Below, piece by piece: positions 1-11,284 of a stretch of 30,488 nucleotides of DNA (position 1 is the first letter of the stretch; every line of letters begins with the position of its first letter). A program made the position numbers and the translations under genes. The stretch comes from Hypsibius dujardini (Eukaryota; Tardigrada; Eutardigrada; Parachela; Hypsibiidae): NCBI GenBank assembly GCA_001579985.1, contig LRSR01005503.1:1-30488 (forward strand), read 5' to 3'. The notes beneath the pieces are model-generated. The model worked only from the letters and a program-made list of their open reading frames with translations. It had not been told where the DNA came from and ran no database searches.

Positions 1-36
1 CAGACAGACAGACAGACGGAAGACAGACAGAAGACA

Positions 37-69
<33 letters not shown>

Positions 70-168
70 AAAGACACACAGACACACAGACACACAGACA
101 GACACACAGACACACAGACACACAGACACACAGACACACAGACACACAGACACACAGACAGAACAACA
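1..168. repeat. CAGA/CAGG/CAGACA microsatellite
   Basis: Tandem tetranucleotide and related units: CAGA first, then a CAGG run, then CAGACA-type units, with a few point changes. It lies about 300 bp upstream of the channel gene start. The same CAGG/CAGA motifs close the window at its other end. Confidence 0.97.
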
Positions 169-476
169 GCTTGACCAATGATTCGTGCAAATAAAGTTAT
201 GAACCTATTGACCGCTTACTGTAAACGGCTCTCGCTTAAAAATTGACAGGTGTCGGATAAAGCCCCAAAAAACGATCTTTAAAGAGAATAATCGATCTTT
301 ATTGATTGCCAGCTTCGTAGCATAGAGCCTCAACGCTGCGATCATCTTGGGAAACCGCCGAATAAATAAGACAGGCACCGTGGCATGTCATATTAGTTAC
401 AGCTTCATGGAATTCATATGTGTCACAAAAGTTACAATCTTGAGAATAATTAAGTTGCGGTTAATTTGACTTCATC

Positions 477-3400
477 ATGACTGGAACTGGTGTACATGTA
501 GAAGGACCGCGACCCGCCCAACCAACCATCCGTAAAACCGTCCCAACGACGACAAATGGTCACGTGCAAAATGGCGTTCGAGACAGTACCGCGGTAAGCG
601 CGAAAAATGAAGATCTCTATTCTTATCTTTTTTATTTGAAACAGAAACGAATGTCTGCAGGTCAAACGAGAACCCTTGCTGCAAAAGAAGGCCGTAGTTG
701 CCTTTGTGGAGCCAGCGCCGAAGGCTGAAACCACGAAGGCCAAGGTGCCCCTCAAGGATCCAAATAAGGCGCGCATTAATGACGCCAGAATTGATGAAGC
801 TATGCGAAGGCGAGTTTCGCTTGAGAAGTCGCGTAAAGTTCCGGAAAAGAAAGGAATTTTAGGATCTATCTGGACTCCCATGCGAAAACTTTTGGAGGTT
901 GGTTGGATGTCCATTTCTCTTGGCTTGATTGTCAAAAGAAGAACAATCTCAACGATGTTTTCGATTATAGACTCTGGGAATTATGGACCCAGTGAAAAAT
1001 GACCACCAGTCTAAACTGAGAAAAGGCAGCGGCCTAGACGAGGTTGACGAACCAAAGCTTCCAGTCGGCGATCCGATGTTAATTTTTTTTGGCTTGATAA
1101 GGTACTTCGCAGTTCGTACTTTAGTGCACACGGTTGCATGTGTACGTCTATTTTATGCTTTGATTCCACTCAAGGCAATTTTAAAAATTACGTCACGAAT
1201 GACAACTTAAATAAACTAACTCGAATATATCAAATTAACTGACGAAATATATATATACACACTTATACTTGACACACTTGTTTTTAATGCCAAAGTGTCC
1301 AAGTTAAAGCCACCTCTTAATTGATTGATTGAACACATTTATCTTTTGGCGGTCAAGCGTCCTTGGTTGCGTTTTCGAGTGTTTGTCGATGCCTAAAATG
1401 CCCCCAGCCTAGTAAATTTACTACGATCTGTAACGCCGACCGAAGTTGGAGCGTTCTTTAAGCTGCACGACGAGGAAATTTCACGTATCAGAGAAAAAAC
1501 AGGATTTTTTTAGCTTCAATTTCCGGTTAGATTTTGTTTATTAGTATGTTTTTTTCTGATTTTACTCGGTTCTGTTTTCCGATGATTAGATGAGTTCAAT
1601 CAATAATCAATCAATTGTTGAAAAGCACCAGCACGCGGTAGCTGGAATTGGCTCGAATTCGGACTCCCCTACTGTGCTGGGCCAAAGCTTAAAGATAGGC
1701 GTTAAGTTGGGCACATGGACATTAAAAGCAAGTGTGCAACTACTGTTACGCAAGAAAGATACAAGTCCTTTGAGTATAATTTCCGCACCATTTCTTCGAA
1801 AGTATTAATATTCCTTTGTCACAGCATTGTAAATTTTATTCGAGTCCTAGCAAAATCTTTTGTAAACAAGCAACAAACTGTATTGGAGAAATCAATAAAT
1901 CAAATAGCATTTCAATTCAGTTCAATTCAAAAAGAAAATATTATGATTCAGAAAAAAGAAGAATTAATAAATTGAAGCAAAAATGTTTTAGAACCTGATT
2001 TAATAATGAAGTAGAAAAATAACAGAAGAATACAAATCATTTAGCAAATTAGTAATTTAATTAAAAATTGAAAATTGAAAATTTGTTGTATTAGTTGACG
2101 TGGACGTAGTTTTAAACGTCCCTTACATACTAGATAGATAGATAATAGATAATAGATAGATAGATAGATAGATAATTCAAAAGTTGTTGTTATTATTACA
2201 TAGATTCAAGGCGGAATGGGTGGTCGACGTGGAACACAGTTTTTACTATTATTGGCTTACTCTCGTCTCTCTCTTTGCCTTCTACAACATCATATTTGTG
2301 AGTGCGATGCAACGTATGATACAATAATTGCACCATATTTCAACATATTCAAGATATTTATAACATCTTAGACTTTTTTATTTTTATTCATGTATTAAAG
2401 CATTTCTAATTCGTTATCTTTTTCATATATAAACTCACTGTGTTTTAGTTCATTTAATATTATCAACAAAAATTAACAACTTTGCGATATAAGGGGGTGA
2501 TCAGGTAGTTGATTGTTCGATTGGTTTAAAAGCACCCTCTGCCCCGCCCCTTCTGCCCATTCCCCGGACCCTCCACTTAAGGGCCCGGAGTATAGGCAAA
2601 AGGGGCGGAGCAAGGGGATGGTCAGGTAGTTGATTGTTCGATTGGTTTAAAAGCACCCCCTGCCCCGCCCCTTCTGTCCATTCCCCGGACCCTCCAGTGT
2701 ATTCTCTCTTGTCGTTGATTGTATGATCAATCGTCTCTGATGGGTCCGTTATGAATGTCGTTTGCGTCGCTGCTGCATGAGAATAGGTCGCGCTGCGAGC
2801 AACCTTCCAAGAGCTGGATGAGCCCGATACCATCTACCGACTGATGATCGCTGACTACATCGGCGATTTTGTCTTTTTCGTGGATATTTTCGTCAACATG
2901 TTCACCAGCCATCTGGCCGATGATCTGACGGTGGCGTGTGAGCCGCGAAAACTCTTTCGCTACTGGTTCAGGCACACCACCGGGAAGATGGATTTGTTGG
3001 CCATCCTCCCGACGGACTTGATCTTCCTCGGGACGGGGATGAATAAACCATACTGCATCTTCCGGTTAAATCGCTACTTCAAGTGGTACAAATTGAACGA
3101 GTGGTTCAGACGAACTGAGGCCATGGTTCCGGACCCGCAGACCCTCCGCCTCATAAGCGTGGTAAGAGAAGGACTCGAAAATTAAAAAACTTAAGTATGA
3201 TATAAAATGCGCGTATATTAAGTCTAGTATAAAACAGTAAGTAAGCATACTCTAGCACAGGGAAAGTCCTGAGATTCGAACGACCTCACAGTGTCGTTTC
3301 TACTTCACTGTCTCCAACTCCAAACTGGCAACGGCCGGCTCCGAGTAAACGGTTCGATAAAAATAAACTCACGTGACCGTTCGAAAGGTGACCTTGGACT

Positions 3401-6400
3401 GCACAGGTAAAACCAGCAAAGTTGGGACAGTTGATCTCGCAGAGTTCTGTATTCTTCACCGCCTTTGCAACGAGCCATCTCACATACGAATACAATGAAT
3501 CCATCTTATAAAAGCACAAACATTATTTGTTGACATTGATTCAAGCAATCCAATGTCTGTGAACTTATTTTGAATATGTGGCAGACATCCCTGGCAGACA
3601 TCTTTCACTCGAGTTCAAACCCAGACAGCTTTGAAAAATTTAGTTTTTTTTTCTTGCAAGACTCCAGTTAATCTTTTCTAAATTGATTGTTTCTCTTTTC
3701 ATTTTAGAATTATTTCCTGGTTGATACGGAATCGTGGAAAGCTACGAAACCTCGATATAAATCTTGACCGCCATTGAAAACACTGTTAAAGTGGGGTGCC
3801 TTCCCTTCGAGCTATCCGTTCGGAATGAGCGATTAGAGCCGCTTTTACATTATTTTCCAGCTAGACTGAGGCAGTCCTTTTGAATTCTGTAAACGAATTT
3901 ACGCTTTTACTGCCGGATGGAAAAAATCTAGGACTCCAAAGTTGAGCGAAAAATCCTTGCGGTAAAATGAAAATCTGATGCTCGTGCTCTTTGGGGCACC
4001 TGCCTCATCATCCAGAGTCGTTTCTCCGCAATTCATCCACTAGCAAAGCTGTCCCAAAATTTACTGGTTTTACCTGTAAGCAATATACGTACAAGTATGT
4101 AAATATAAGTAAGCATAAGTAAGTAGAAGTAAGTAATACAAATATTATAAGTCAGGAAGCATAATATAATATAAGTATACGTAAATATAAGTAAGTATAA
4201 GTAAGTAGAAGTAAGTAATACAAATATTATAAGTCAGGAAGCATTGTGTAATATAAGTATAATAAGTATAATAAGTATAATATAATTATACGTACACAAG
4301 TAGTAGGTTACAAATAGTGGGCAACTAAAATACAAGTCGTGACAAATTCGATGCAGAAGTTTTAGCTAACAATCGCACCGAACTGTTCCGTCTAAACGAG
4401 CCTCAGCGCTAACAAGACTGGGAACAGCAAAGTTTCCCACCAAAGCTGGAGCAGTCCAGAATTTAAAATGAATATATATTTATTATGTATAGATATATAA
4501 ATAAATATACAGTGTATCTTAAATAAATCAATATTTGGAAGGCGGCTGGGTCTTCAGAAAACCGTCCGGATTTTAAAGTTTTCGAAAATGGTTTTCGCTA
4601 GATAATTTTTTTCGACAAAGATTGCACGAAAGAGAGAAAAAAGACTTGGACCATGCCAAAACAGGCGCGATTTCGTAAAGATAACTTCAGGCGAGTTCTG
4701 AGAAGTTGAAGATCATGGCAAACCGGTTAACGACCTCTTTTGATAATTGTCTGAATTATGCGTCTTATTTTTTTCCAGCTCTTCAAATTCTTCATCATGA
4801 TACATCTGAACGCGTGTTTGTACTATTTCGTCAGGTAAAATTTCGTGCGTTTCTGAATTAAACATATTCCTGCGGAGATGTTAATGTGTTGTTGCCTGTC
4901 GACTGTCTAGCGAGCAGGCCGGCCTGAATTCGGATGGCTGGGTGAGTTTGTCCGGAAATCCGTGTCGGAATAACTTTTTAGGCAAATTAATAAAAAGTTT
5001 ATAAACTTTACTTGCTAGGTTTATCCCGGCGAGGCAAAGTGGAGAAAAACGGGTGTGAATGAGACCAACGAAGACGACGCCCTGTCGACCAAGTATACGT
5101 GGTCTTTCTATTGGTCCTTGTAAGTTCACTTTCTCCACCAGCTACAACAAACATAACGAAAATCAATTTGAACAACTTCGAATCTGCTCTTGTCGAAATC
5201 AATTTGGAACCAATTGGGTCTAAATTAAAGCATTTTTTCCACATCGTCTTAAATTTGACACCTCGTCTTAAATTTGACACCGGAAAACGTCCCTGGCTAG
5301 TTTTTTGCCTAACATCCTCCCATCATCGAATGTCCTCACTCCATTGAGAAGCGCTGTTCTCGCGTTGACTTTTGCAGTCACTCTTTCACCATGATCGGAA
5401 TCGTCCAACAGCCGCAGAAGGAGTGGCAGTTCCTCTTCATGACCGCGCAGTTCGTCCTCGGGGTGCAGCTCTTCTCGCAGATCCTCGGCAACACCATCCA
5501 GACCGTCCTGAAGGCCACCGACGCGGCGCGCAAATTTCGCAATAAAATCGATGCCGCCTTTCAATATCTCGAGATGCGCGGGGTAAAAAAGAACGAAGCC
5601 CTCCCTTTGTCCAACATTCCATGGGGTCGATAATACCTTTAAAGACCCCCCACAATACCTCTCTGATTGATTCTTCTTTGACTGAAACTGGATATAATGG
5701 ACACACACACAGACACACACAGACACACATACAGACGCACTTCCTGTCTGTAGGTTAGCAAGGAGATCCAACAAAGGGTCCGCGATTACTTTGAGTACCA
5801 GTGGATCCAGCGACGTCTGATCGACGACAAAGAAGCGCTGGAATCGCTGCCGGAGAAACTGGAAGCCGATCTCGCTATCAAGGTGCGTGTGCCTGCCGTC
5901 TTGTGACGGAGTGGCCGACCGTGTTTGTGATATAACTTGGGACCACTTGGGATATGCACGCGTTGTTGATACAGGTCCACCTGGCAACCTTGAAACATGT
6001 GAGGATTTTTCAAGGCGTGGAACCGGGCCTGCTGGTTGATCTGGTGCTCAAGTTGGAGCTTCAAGTAAGACCATTTGCTGTAAAATAGCACCGTTACCTC
6101 AGACCGTTACCGCTACAAAGCGAGATTCGGCGAAGAGAGGAAAGCAGGGGGCGCAGTTGTTCGGCAAACGGCAATAAAGAGTACTACTACTCTGTTGATT
6201 GATCTATTTGAGCTGCCAAAACAGTCATTACATTTTCAATTAGATTAGCAAAAATCTTAACGAAAATGTTTCTTTTCTTTGTTCTAGCATTTACAAAAGT
6301 AGATTACCTCTCGATTGGCACTACATAAACTCTTACAGACAAAAAAAAAGGAAAAGTTATGGCTATTTGCGTGCAAGAGAAGTATTTCTTCATCGACACG

Positions 6401-7281
6401 GCTTTGTTGTGGTTTTTTTTCACTCGTGTATCAACACGCGAATAGCTGCCCAAGCGTCTCGATCCCGGTTAACTTACTGCAAAGTTTCTCCTTGGTGTTT
6501 ACAAACAATCCTTTTATTTGTTTGTTTTCATTTATTTATGATCGATGGAAAATCGCTGGGTTAAAAAGTTTTCTGTGTTTCTTTTTATTAACCCATTTTC
6601 TCCGTGTAGGTGTTTGCACCCGGAGAGTACGTCTGTCGGAAAGGCGACATCGGCCGGGAGCTGTACATCGTCAAGAAAGGTTGCCTGGAAGTGGTGTCCG
6701 ACGACGGGTCCTTCGTCTACGCCCGGCTCGGCGAAGGCAGCGTCTTCGGTGAGATCAGCATCCTCAACATCAAGGGCATCAAGTCGGGCAACCGACGGAC
6801 CGCCAACGTCCGCAGCATCGGTTACGCGGACCTGTTCCGCCTGTCCAAGCACCATCTGTGGGAGGCGCTGGAAGAGTACCCGGACGCACGAACGAAAATT
6901 CTCGAAATCGGACGGCAACTTCTGGTGAAAGACAATCTGATTAACCTGCAGGAGGAGGCGGAGCATCACGCCAACCATCAAAAGTTCCTGGACAGCTTTG
7001 TCAAGGTGACGGAGGGCGTCAACGAAGTGCAGACCAAGTTCGGCCGGCTGGTGGCGGAACGCGCCGCGGTGGTCTTCAAACTGAAGCAGCGGATCCGTCG
7101 GCTGGAGCATTTGACGGACCTTGAGGACGAACGGGACGCGTGGCTGGCGGCTGGTGCGCCGAAGCAGAGACCGAAGCCGAAACCGGTAGTGGTGGAACCG
7201 CCGCCGCCGCCACCGACGAAACCAGGAAAGACGGTCAAGGACATGCGGAAAAAAGCACCCGTCAAGAACGCTCGGAAATAA
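477..7281 (+). CDS. Cyclic-nucleotide-gated cation channel subunit, 12 exons
   Basis: Exons: 477-593, 661-897, 971-1101, 2204-2297, 2787-3161, 4779-4834, 4911-4941, 5019-5119, 5378-5582, 5754-5882, 5975-6064, 6610-7281. Every border is GT/AG, phases match, and the sum is 2238 nt (745 residues). The ATG at 477 follows an in-frame TAA at 462-464. Product: a plasma-membrane cation channel subunit opened by cGMP or cAMP. Seen in order: S1 near 175-193, S2 near 216-232, S3 (KMDLLAILPTDL) near 260-274, S4 with spaced Arg/Lys at 285-304, S5 at 319-336, pore at 381-393, S6 near 399-419, C-linker, and a cyclic-nucleotide-binding domain with FGEISIL at 568-574 and RRT at 584-586. An alpha-type C-terminal leucine zipper (QTKFGRLVAE...KLKQRIRRLE) spans about 647-690, followed by a proline/lysine tail. 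The filter reads TMIG-IVQQP, so the alpha-subunit glutamate is absent. The 971-1101 donor (GTACTT) is the least certain border. Family assignment is firm; subunit class is not. Confidence 0.93.
1102..2203 (+). other. CNG gene intron 3
   Basis: A 1.1-kb AT-rich intron between the N-terminal exon and the S1 exon. It holds short open stretches near 1590-1975 that resemble no known protein, and a TAGA array just before the acceptor. I see no extra exon with matching phase. Confidence 0.6.
2131..2174. repeat. (TAGA)n microsatellite
   Basis: Imperfect tandem TAGA units, with two TAGATAA interruptions, inside CNG intron 3. It ends about 30 bp before the S1 exon acceptor. Confidence 0.95.
2501..2696. 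repeat. Two-copy direct repeat, 121-bp offset
   Basis: A 75-bp segment at 2501-2575 recurs almost exactly at 2622-2696. It starts TCAGGTAGTTGATTGTTCG and ends in the CCCCGGACCCTCCA stretch, with only two or three substitutions. The copies are GC-rich in an AT-rich intron, and the second ends 90 bp before the S2-S4 exon. Confidence 0.93.
3162..4778 (+). other. CNG gene intron 5 with an 82-bp tandem duplication
   Basis: The largest intron of the channel gene, between the S4 and S5 exons. Apart from AAGTA-rich tandem sequence near 4081-4270 I see no recognisable gene or mobile element. Confidence 0.6.
4099..4262. repeat. 82-bp tandem duplication of AAGTA-type sequence
   Basis: A unit beginning GTAAATATAAGTAAG at 4099 is repeated from 4181 with few changes. 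Each copy also contains the unique landmark ATAAGTCAGGAAGCAT. Internally the unit is made of AAGTA/AAGTAAG pieces, so it looks like a duplicated diverged microsatellite. Confidence 0.9.
5700..5736. repeat. (CA)n/CAGACA microsatellite
   Basis: Short CA repeat with CAGA interruptions in the CNG intron that precedes the C-linker exon at 5754. Confidence 0.9.
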
Positions 7282-7282
7282 A
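7277..7282 (+). terminator. Possible poly(A) signal overlapping the CNG stop codon
   Basis: AATAAA spans the TAA stop at 7279-7281. No other AATAAA was noticed in the next 100 bp. If used, the 3' UTR would be very short. This rests on the motif alone. Confidence 0.35.
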
Positions 7283-8359
7283 CGCTTTTGTATTACATTG
7301 AATATGTGGGAACTGAATTATTATGGCCAGGCTAACCATAAAATCCTCTTCTTCACGTTACCGTAACGGATTTATGTTTTATATTTACATGCCCATCAGA
7401 TTTTCTTTAAGGGGAAACCGGCGTTCTCTGTTTTAGTCTGAAATTCCGTCAGATCACCGCACGTGCTGGCACGGAATATAAATTCACAACTCCATTCACT
7501 GTAGTCTATCAACCTATCGTCAATTTGTAAACATTTGTCATTTCTATTGTTTTCAAAAAAAGTCACGTAACGTCACCAGGTCTTCTTCTCCCATTTGGAT
7601 ATTCTTTTGAAAAATTTCATTAAGCGAATCTCGGCAGATTCACTGCGTTTTGGAAAGTTTCGATAGGTAGGCGGATTCGTTTCACCCAAACAGCAGCCTT
7701 TTTGTCTAGCGTGTTTAGCCAGAAAGCAAAAGTGAGAGGAAAAAAACGGCGACCCAGTTTCATCTCATTCCAAAATGAGAAATTTGCGAAGGTTTTTTGT
7801 CATTTCTGGTAATTTTTATCTCGCTACACGAGACAAACCATATTGTACAGTATAATGACCCAGTGCGGTTCAGATTTTTCATATTGGGAGGAATGACCCG
7901 ATGAGAGTTAGTGAGTATGGCTCAATGAAGAGCACGACCTCTTTTTAATTGCTTTTTTCACTCACTTTCGTTGACCATTAATGTTGACAACAGGGTTCAT
8001 CCCCACGTTTACCGGTGACTGTTTTTAAAACATTTTTATAAAATACTCCTGCTTTAAGCCTTTTGAATATGATAACAAATCAAAGTAATGTCTAGAATGT
8101 TACCCTGCCATGCAAACCAGCGCGAAACGACGGTCAGAGAAATATATTTTTTCAGCGTGGCTGAATCGCGTGAGATTGAACCTATTCGGTTCGTCACGTG
8201 GACCGAATTGAAGATATATATCAAATGGCACTTTGGATTGTTGTTTGAAACCGAAAAGGGTAATTATTAAACTTTACATTACTTTTTCGGACAGGGACAA
8301 CGCATTCTGACGAGGGTTATTGAATATTTTCTTTTGAGAATGTTTTGCCCTTTCTGTAA
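7283..8359. other. Intergenic region, no gene recognised
   Basis: About 1.1 kb of AT-rich sequence downstream of the channel gene. It contains one copy of a dispersed repeat at 7711-7832 and a short uninformative open frame near 8088-8270. Nothing else was recognised. Confidence 0.6.
7711..7832 (+). repeat. Dispersed repeat, copy 1
   Basis: About 120 bp matching 14653-14760 in the same orientation. Shared landmarks include AGAAAGCAAA/GGAAAGCAAA, AAATGAGAAATTTGC and TATCTCG near the end. The copies differ by substitutions and small indels. Family unknown; no coding potential or terminal motif is visible. Confidence 0.75.
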
Positions 8360-8759
8360 GAGGCGTCCGGTCTAATTTTAGCCACTCTTTTTCTGGTTTA
8401 GTTCTGGCCACTCGCAATTCTCAATTTTCGTGTGATCTGATGAAGTTCGTATAGATGTAGATTCAAATAAAATCGCTTGACACTGTTCCAACGAGAATTC
8501 AACTTGGCATCGAAGGGCATCAGCCAAAGATTGGGCGGTGATCAATGGGCGGGGTGATATGTGTATTTTTCGAAGAAGCAGTATTTCGAAAATTTGTCAT
8601 AGCTCCACCCCTGATCTTCGAAAAATATTTGGTTGATGCTAATCGATTTCAAACTCAATTTTAAATGGGACAGCGCTAAGAATTCGTTTTGTTACTTTGT
8701 GTTCGCTGAGTTTCACCACATTGAGGATTGCTAGTGGCCAGAATTAGATCGGACTCCTC
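8360..8759. mobile_element. MITE-like element, 400 bp
   Basis: The ends are imperfect inverted repeats: GAGGCGTCCGGTCTAATT at the left, and the complement of GAGGAGTCCGATCTAATT at the right (16 of 18 match). Similarity continues weakly into a GGCCACT motif. No coding sequence is present. No clear target-site duplication could be assigned, so the superfamily is open. Confidence 0.6.
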
Positions 8760-9347
8760 GTATCATATCCCTACAGTGCTCTTTGACGTACCGATTTCTG
8801 ATTATTTTAAATTTCCTAATGCAGAACCTGAATGGTCAGATTCTTGCTAGTCTGTCTGAACAGTCTCAGTCTCATATATGCCACCTATTTTTGCCAGCCA
8901 ACCCGATCAATTTTCGAGTGATACAAAGGTGAGGCTTTTAATAGTTATTAAAGACGTTTAAGCAAAGCGGCGTAAGCGTAACGTAAACTTAGGCGTAAGG
9001 CCCGCTAAGTTTACGCTTACGACTGGATGTTTAAGCACTTGGCGTAAGGATTTCGGCGTAAGAGGCAAGAGCAGAAAATTTTTAAGGAAACCACTCGCAA
9101 TCAAGAATGAAATTGTCTTACTCCGTTCTTACGGCAAAACTTAAGGCTCGTTAGAGAGGTTGAAGCATTTCGGCGTAAGAGCAGCGTAAGAATAGCTTAA
9201 GTATACGCTTGCTCTACGGAGGACAGGTTGAAGCAGTCGGCGTAGCGTTAACGTAAAGTAACCGTATGCAAATCTCTCATTGAATTCCTCGTCATTTTCG
9301 GAAAATACCAGCTCATAAAACACCGAATATTTCTGCAATTCAATCAT

Positions 9348-10449
9348 TTGATTTGTTTCCTCGTGTTTCTCTTTCCTATCATGAAGTACAAATCTCTTCT
9401 GTTGGCTTACGCGAATGGTCTTTTGACGTACGAAGAGTTTGTCCTGCTGAGGCGGCGACCTCCGCGCGTCAAACACAAATATAGAGCCCGAGCTTTTTCG
9501 TTACCTGCGACGTCTGCCGAGCACTGCAAGGATCTCTTCAGGGTGGAAAAGGCCGACATCATGAGGATTATTCGACTGCTGGAGATGCTTGAAAAGCCTA
9601 AGTTGAAGGGCCGCCTCTCGATTTCGTCGGTCGAGGTATTCTGCTTAATTGTTCATCGATTGTCTTAACCGTGCCGTCTGAAGAACCTGCAGGAATATTC
9701 CCTCGCCATCACACTATCCTCTCAAAATATTTAATTTTGGAATTCCGTGGATTTTCTCCAAATGCAAGCAGCTCACTGACGATCTGCAGCAGCCCTTCTT
9801 GACACGTCAACGGATGTATCTTTACGCTGCCGCTATTGCGAACGAAACCGGACGTTTGTCACATGGTATGAAGATCTTCGCCTTCATCGATGGAACTTTC
9901 AAACAGACATGCAGACCAAAGCGCAACCAGCGGATTGTATACAGCGGTAAGGAAAGCTGTCACGGATTGAAATACCAGGCCATCACGGCTCCGGACGGTC
10001 TCATCCTCCATCTCGCGGGTCCGTTCGAGGGAGCTAGGCACGACGCTTTCACGTACCTGGAGAGCCAAGCTGAAAGCATGCTGCGCGAGAAAATGGAAGA
10101 AGTAGGAGGGCAGTTTCGTCTATACGGGGATCCTGCCTAAACGTTGAGCGACTATCTGATTACGCCCTTTCGAAAGGCTACTCAACGGGATGAAAAAGAA
10201 TTTAATCAGATCATGGCACGTGTTCGTATACCAGTAGAGTGGTCTTTCGGAAAGGTTTTGCAGCTGTATGCCTACAGCGACTTTTCTAAAAACCTTAAAA
10301 TTGACCTACAGCCAGTGGCCAAGTATTACATTGTGTCTACTTTTCTTGCCAACTTCCACACATGCATTTATCAAAGCCAGATAGGCACAAAGTTTGGTGT
10401 AATGGCGCCCAGTCTGGAGGAGTACCTACAGTATTTCTTGTTGTTATGA
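9348..10449 (+). pseudogene. PIF/Harbinger transposase pseudogene
   Basis: Three open pieces (9348-9668, 9799-10140, 10144-10449) belong to one DDE-type nuclease that would excise and insert the element at its terminal repeats. Visible landmarks are FIDGTFKQ with the first Asp at 9889-9891, GARHDAF with the second Asp at 10042-10044, the GDPA / YLITPF block, and VEWSFGKV with the catalytic Glu at 10237-10239. The N-terminal half is joined to the catalytic part only through at least two frame changes between about 9660 and 9740. A TAA at 10138-10140 sits where the family normally has Tyr after GDPA. It is therefore inactive as read. Confidence 0.9.
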
Positions 10450-10492
10450 AAAAATAGAATTGGATTAAAATGGCCAAATTAGTTTCTAGTGA

Positions 10493-11284
10493 TCAGTTGT
10501 GGCGGCGGCGGTGGCGCTTCTTCTGGCGACGGTCATGCTCCAAGCCCAGCTTCTGCTTGTCTATTTCCAGCTCCAACTTCCGGATTGCGATCTGGTCAGC
10601 GTGGCGTTTTTCCTCCAGAGCCAGATCTGCTTCCTCCAATTTCAGCCTATTCTCCTCCAAAGCGACTTGGCGAGCTTGAGCATCAGCCTCTCATTTCCAC
10701 TTGAGAGCCAGCTCCGCTTCTCTGGCGTTGGTTCGTTTGGCATAGTTGGTCTTGGAAAACGACTCGTCTTCGCTCCCCTCCTCATCCTCTCCGCCGTGCA
10801 GTCGTTTTTTTGACTTGAAAGACTCGAGCGGGTCGCTGCGGATCTCTTTCCCCTTCTCCTTGTCGCGAAGAAGCCTCTGTTTCAAAGTCTTGCTGTGCTG
10901 CATTTTCGTGGCCGCGAGAGTATCCGTTTCGCGCTGTAGATTGAGGCACTCCTGCAGCTTCTCCTTCAACTCAGTCACCTGCTCCGCGGTACCGCTGGCC
11001 CATTTCGCTTTCGCATCGTTGGCTTTGAATGTTTTCAGCAACGTACCGAACCGTTCCTTTGAAGCCTTGGCGTCGCGTGTTACGGGAAACATCGGCGTCA
11101 TGGCATCCTCCACCTCCTTCCAAGTGTGTCCCGGTCCACCGTGCATAGGCTTGTAGAAGAGGACCTCTTCTACAAGAGCTGCAGCTTCGGCAAAACTGAA
11201 ATTCTGCCTTCCGGTTTTCTGTGACGATGGAGTGACAGAAGTCTCCTCAAGATCAGGGGTTTCGTCGACAGTACCGTTAGCCAT
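10493..11284 (-). pseudogene. Harbinger-associated Myb/SANT-like DNA-binding protein, one nonsense codon
   Basis: The frame opens with ATG at 11284. After an acidic N-terminus comes a Myb/SANT-like region (WKEVEDAM...SKERFGTLLKTFK) and a lysine- and glutamate-rich segment with KSKKRL. The frame meets TGA at 10691-10693, yet the same frame continues for about 65 codons of charged coiled coil (ALEENRLKLEEADLALEEK) to a TGA at 10493-10495. The first stop is probably a CGA-to-TGA change. Such proteins help Harbinger transposase enter the nucleus and bind its ends. It lies tail-to-tail with the transposase. Confidence 0.82.

Noticed and set aside
450-935. 161-codon minus-strand open frame
   Set aside because: It is antisense to CNG exons 1 and 2, which splice in phase on the + strand.
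2501-2833. 110-codon minus-strand open frame
   Set aside because: It arises from the duplicated GC-rich intron unit and the start of the S2 exon; the peptide repeats itself because the DNA does.
5268-5987. 239-codon minus-strand open frame
   Set aside because: It is antisense to three CNG exons and runs through a CA repeat; the + strand explains the conservation.
6532-7110. 192-codon minus-strand open frame
   Set aside because: It is a shadow of the GC-rich last CNG exon, whose + frame matches the family throughout.
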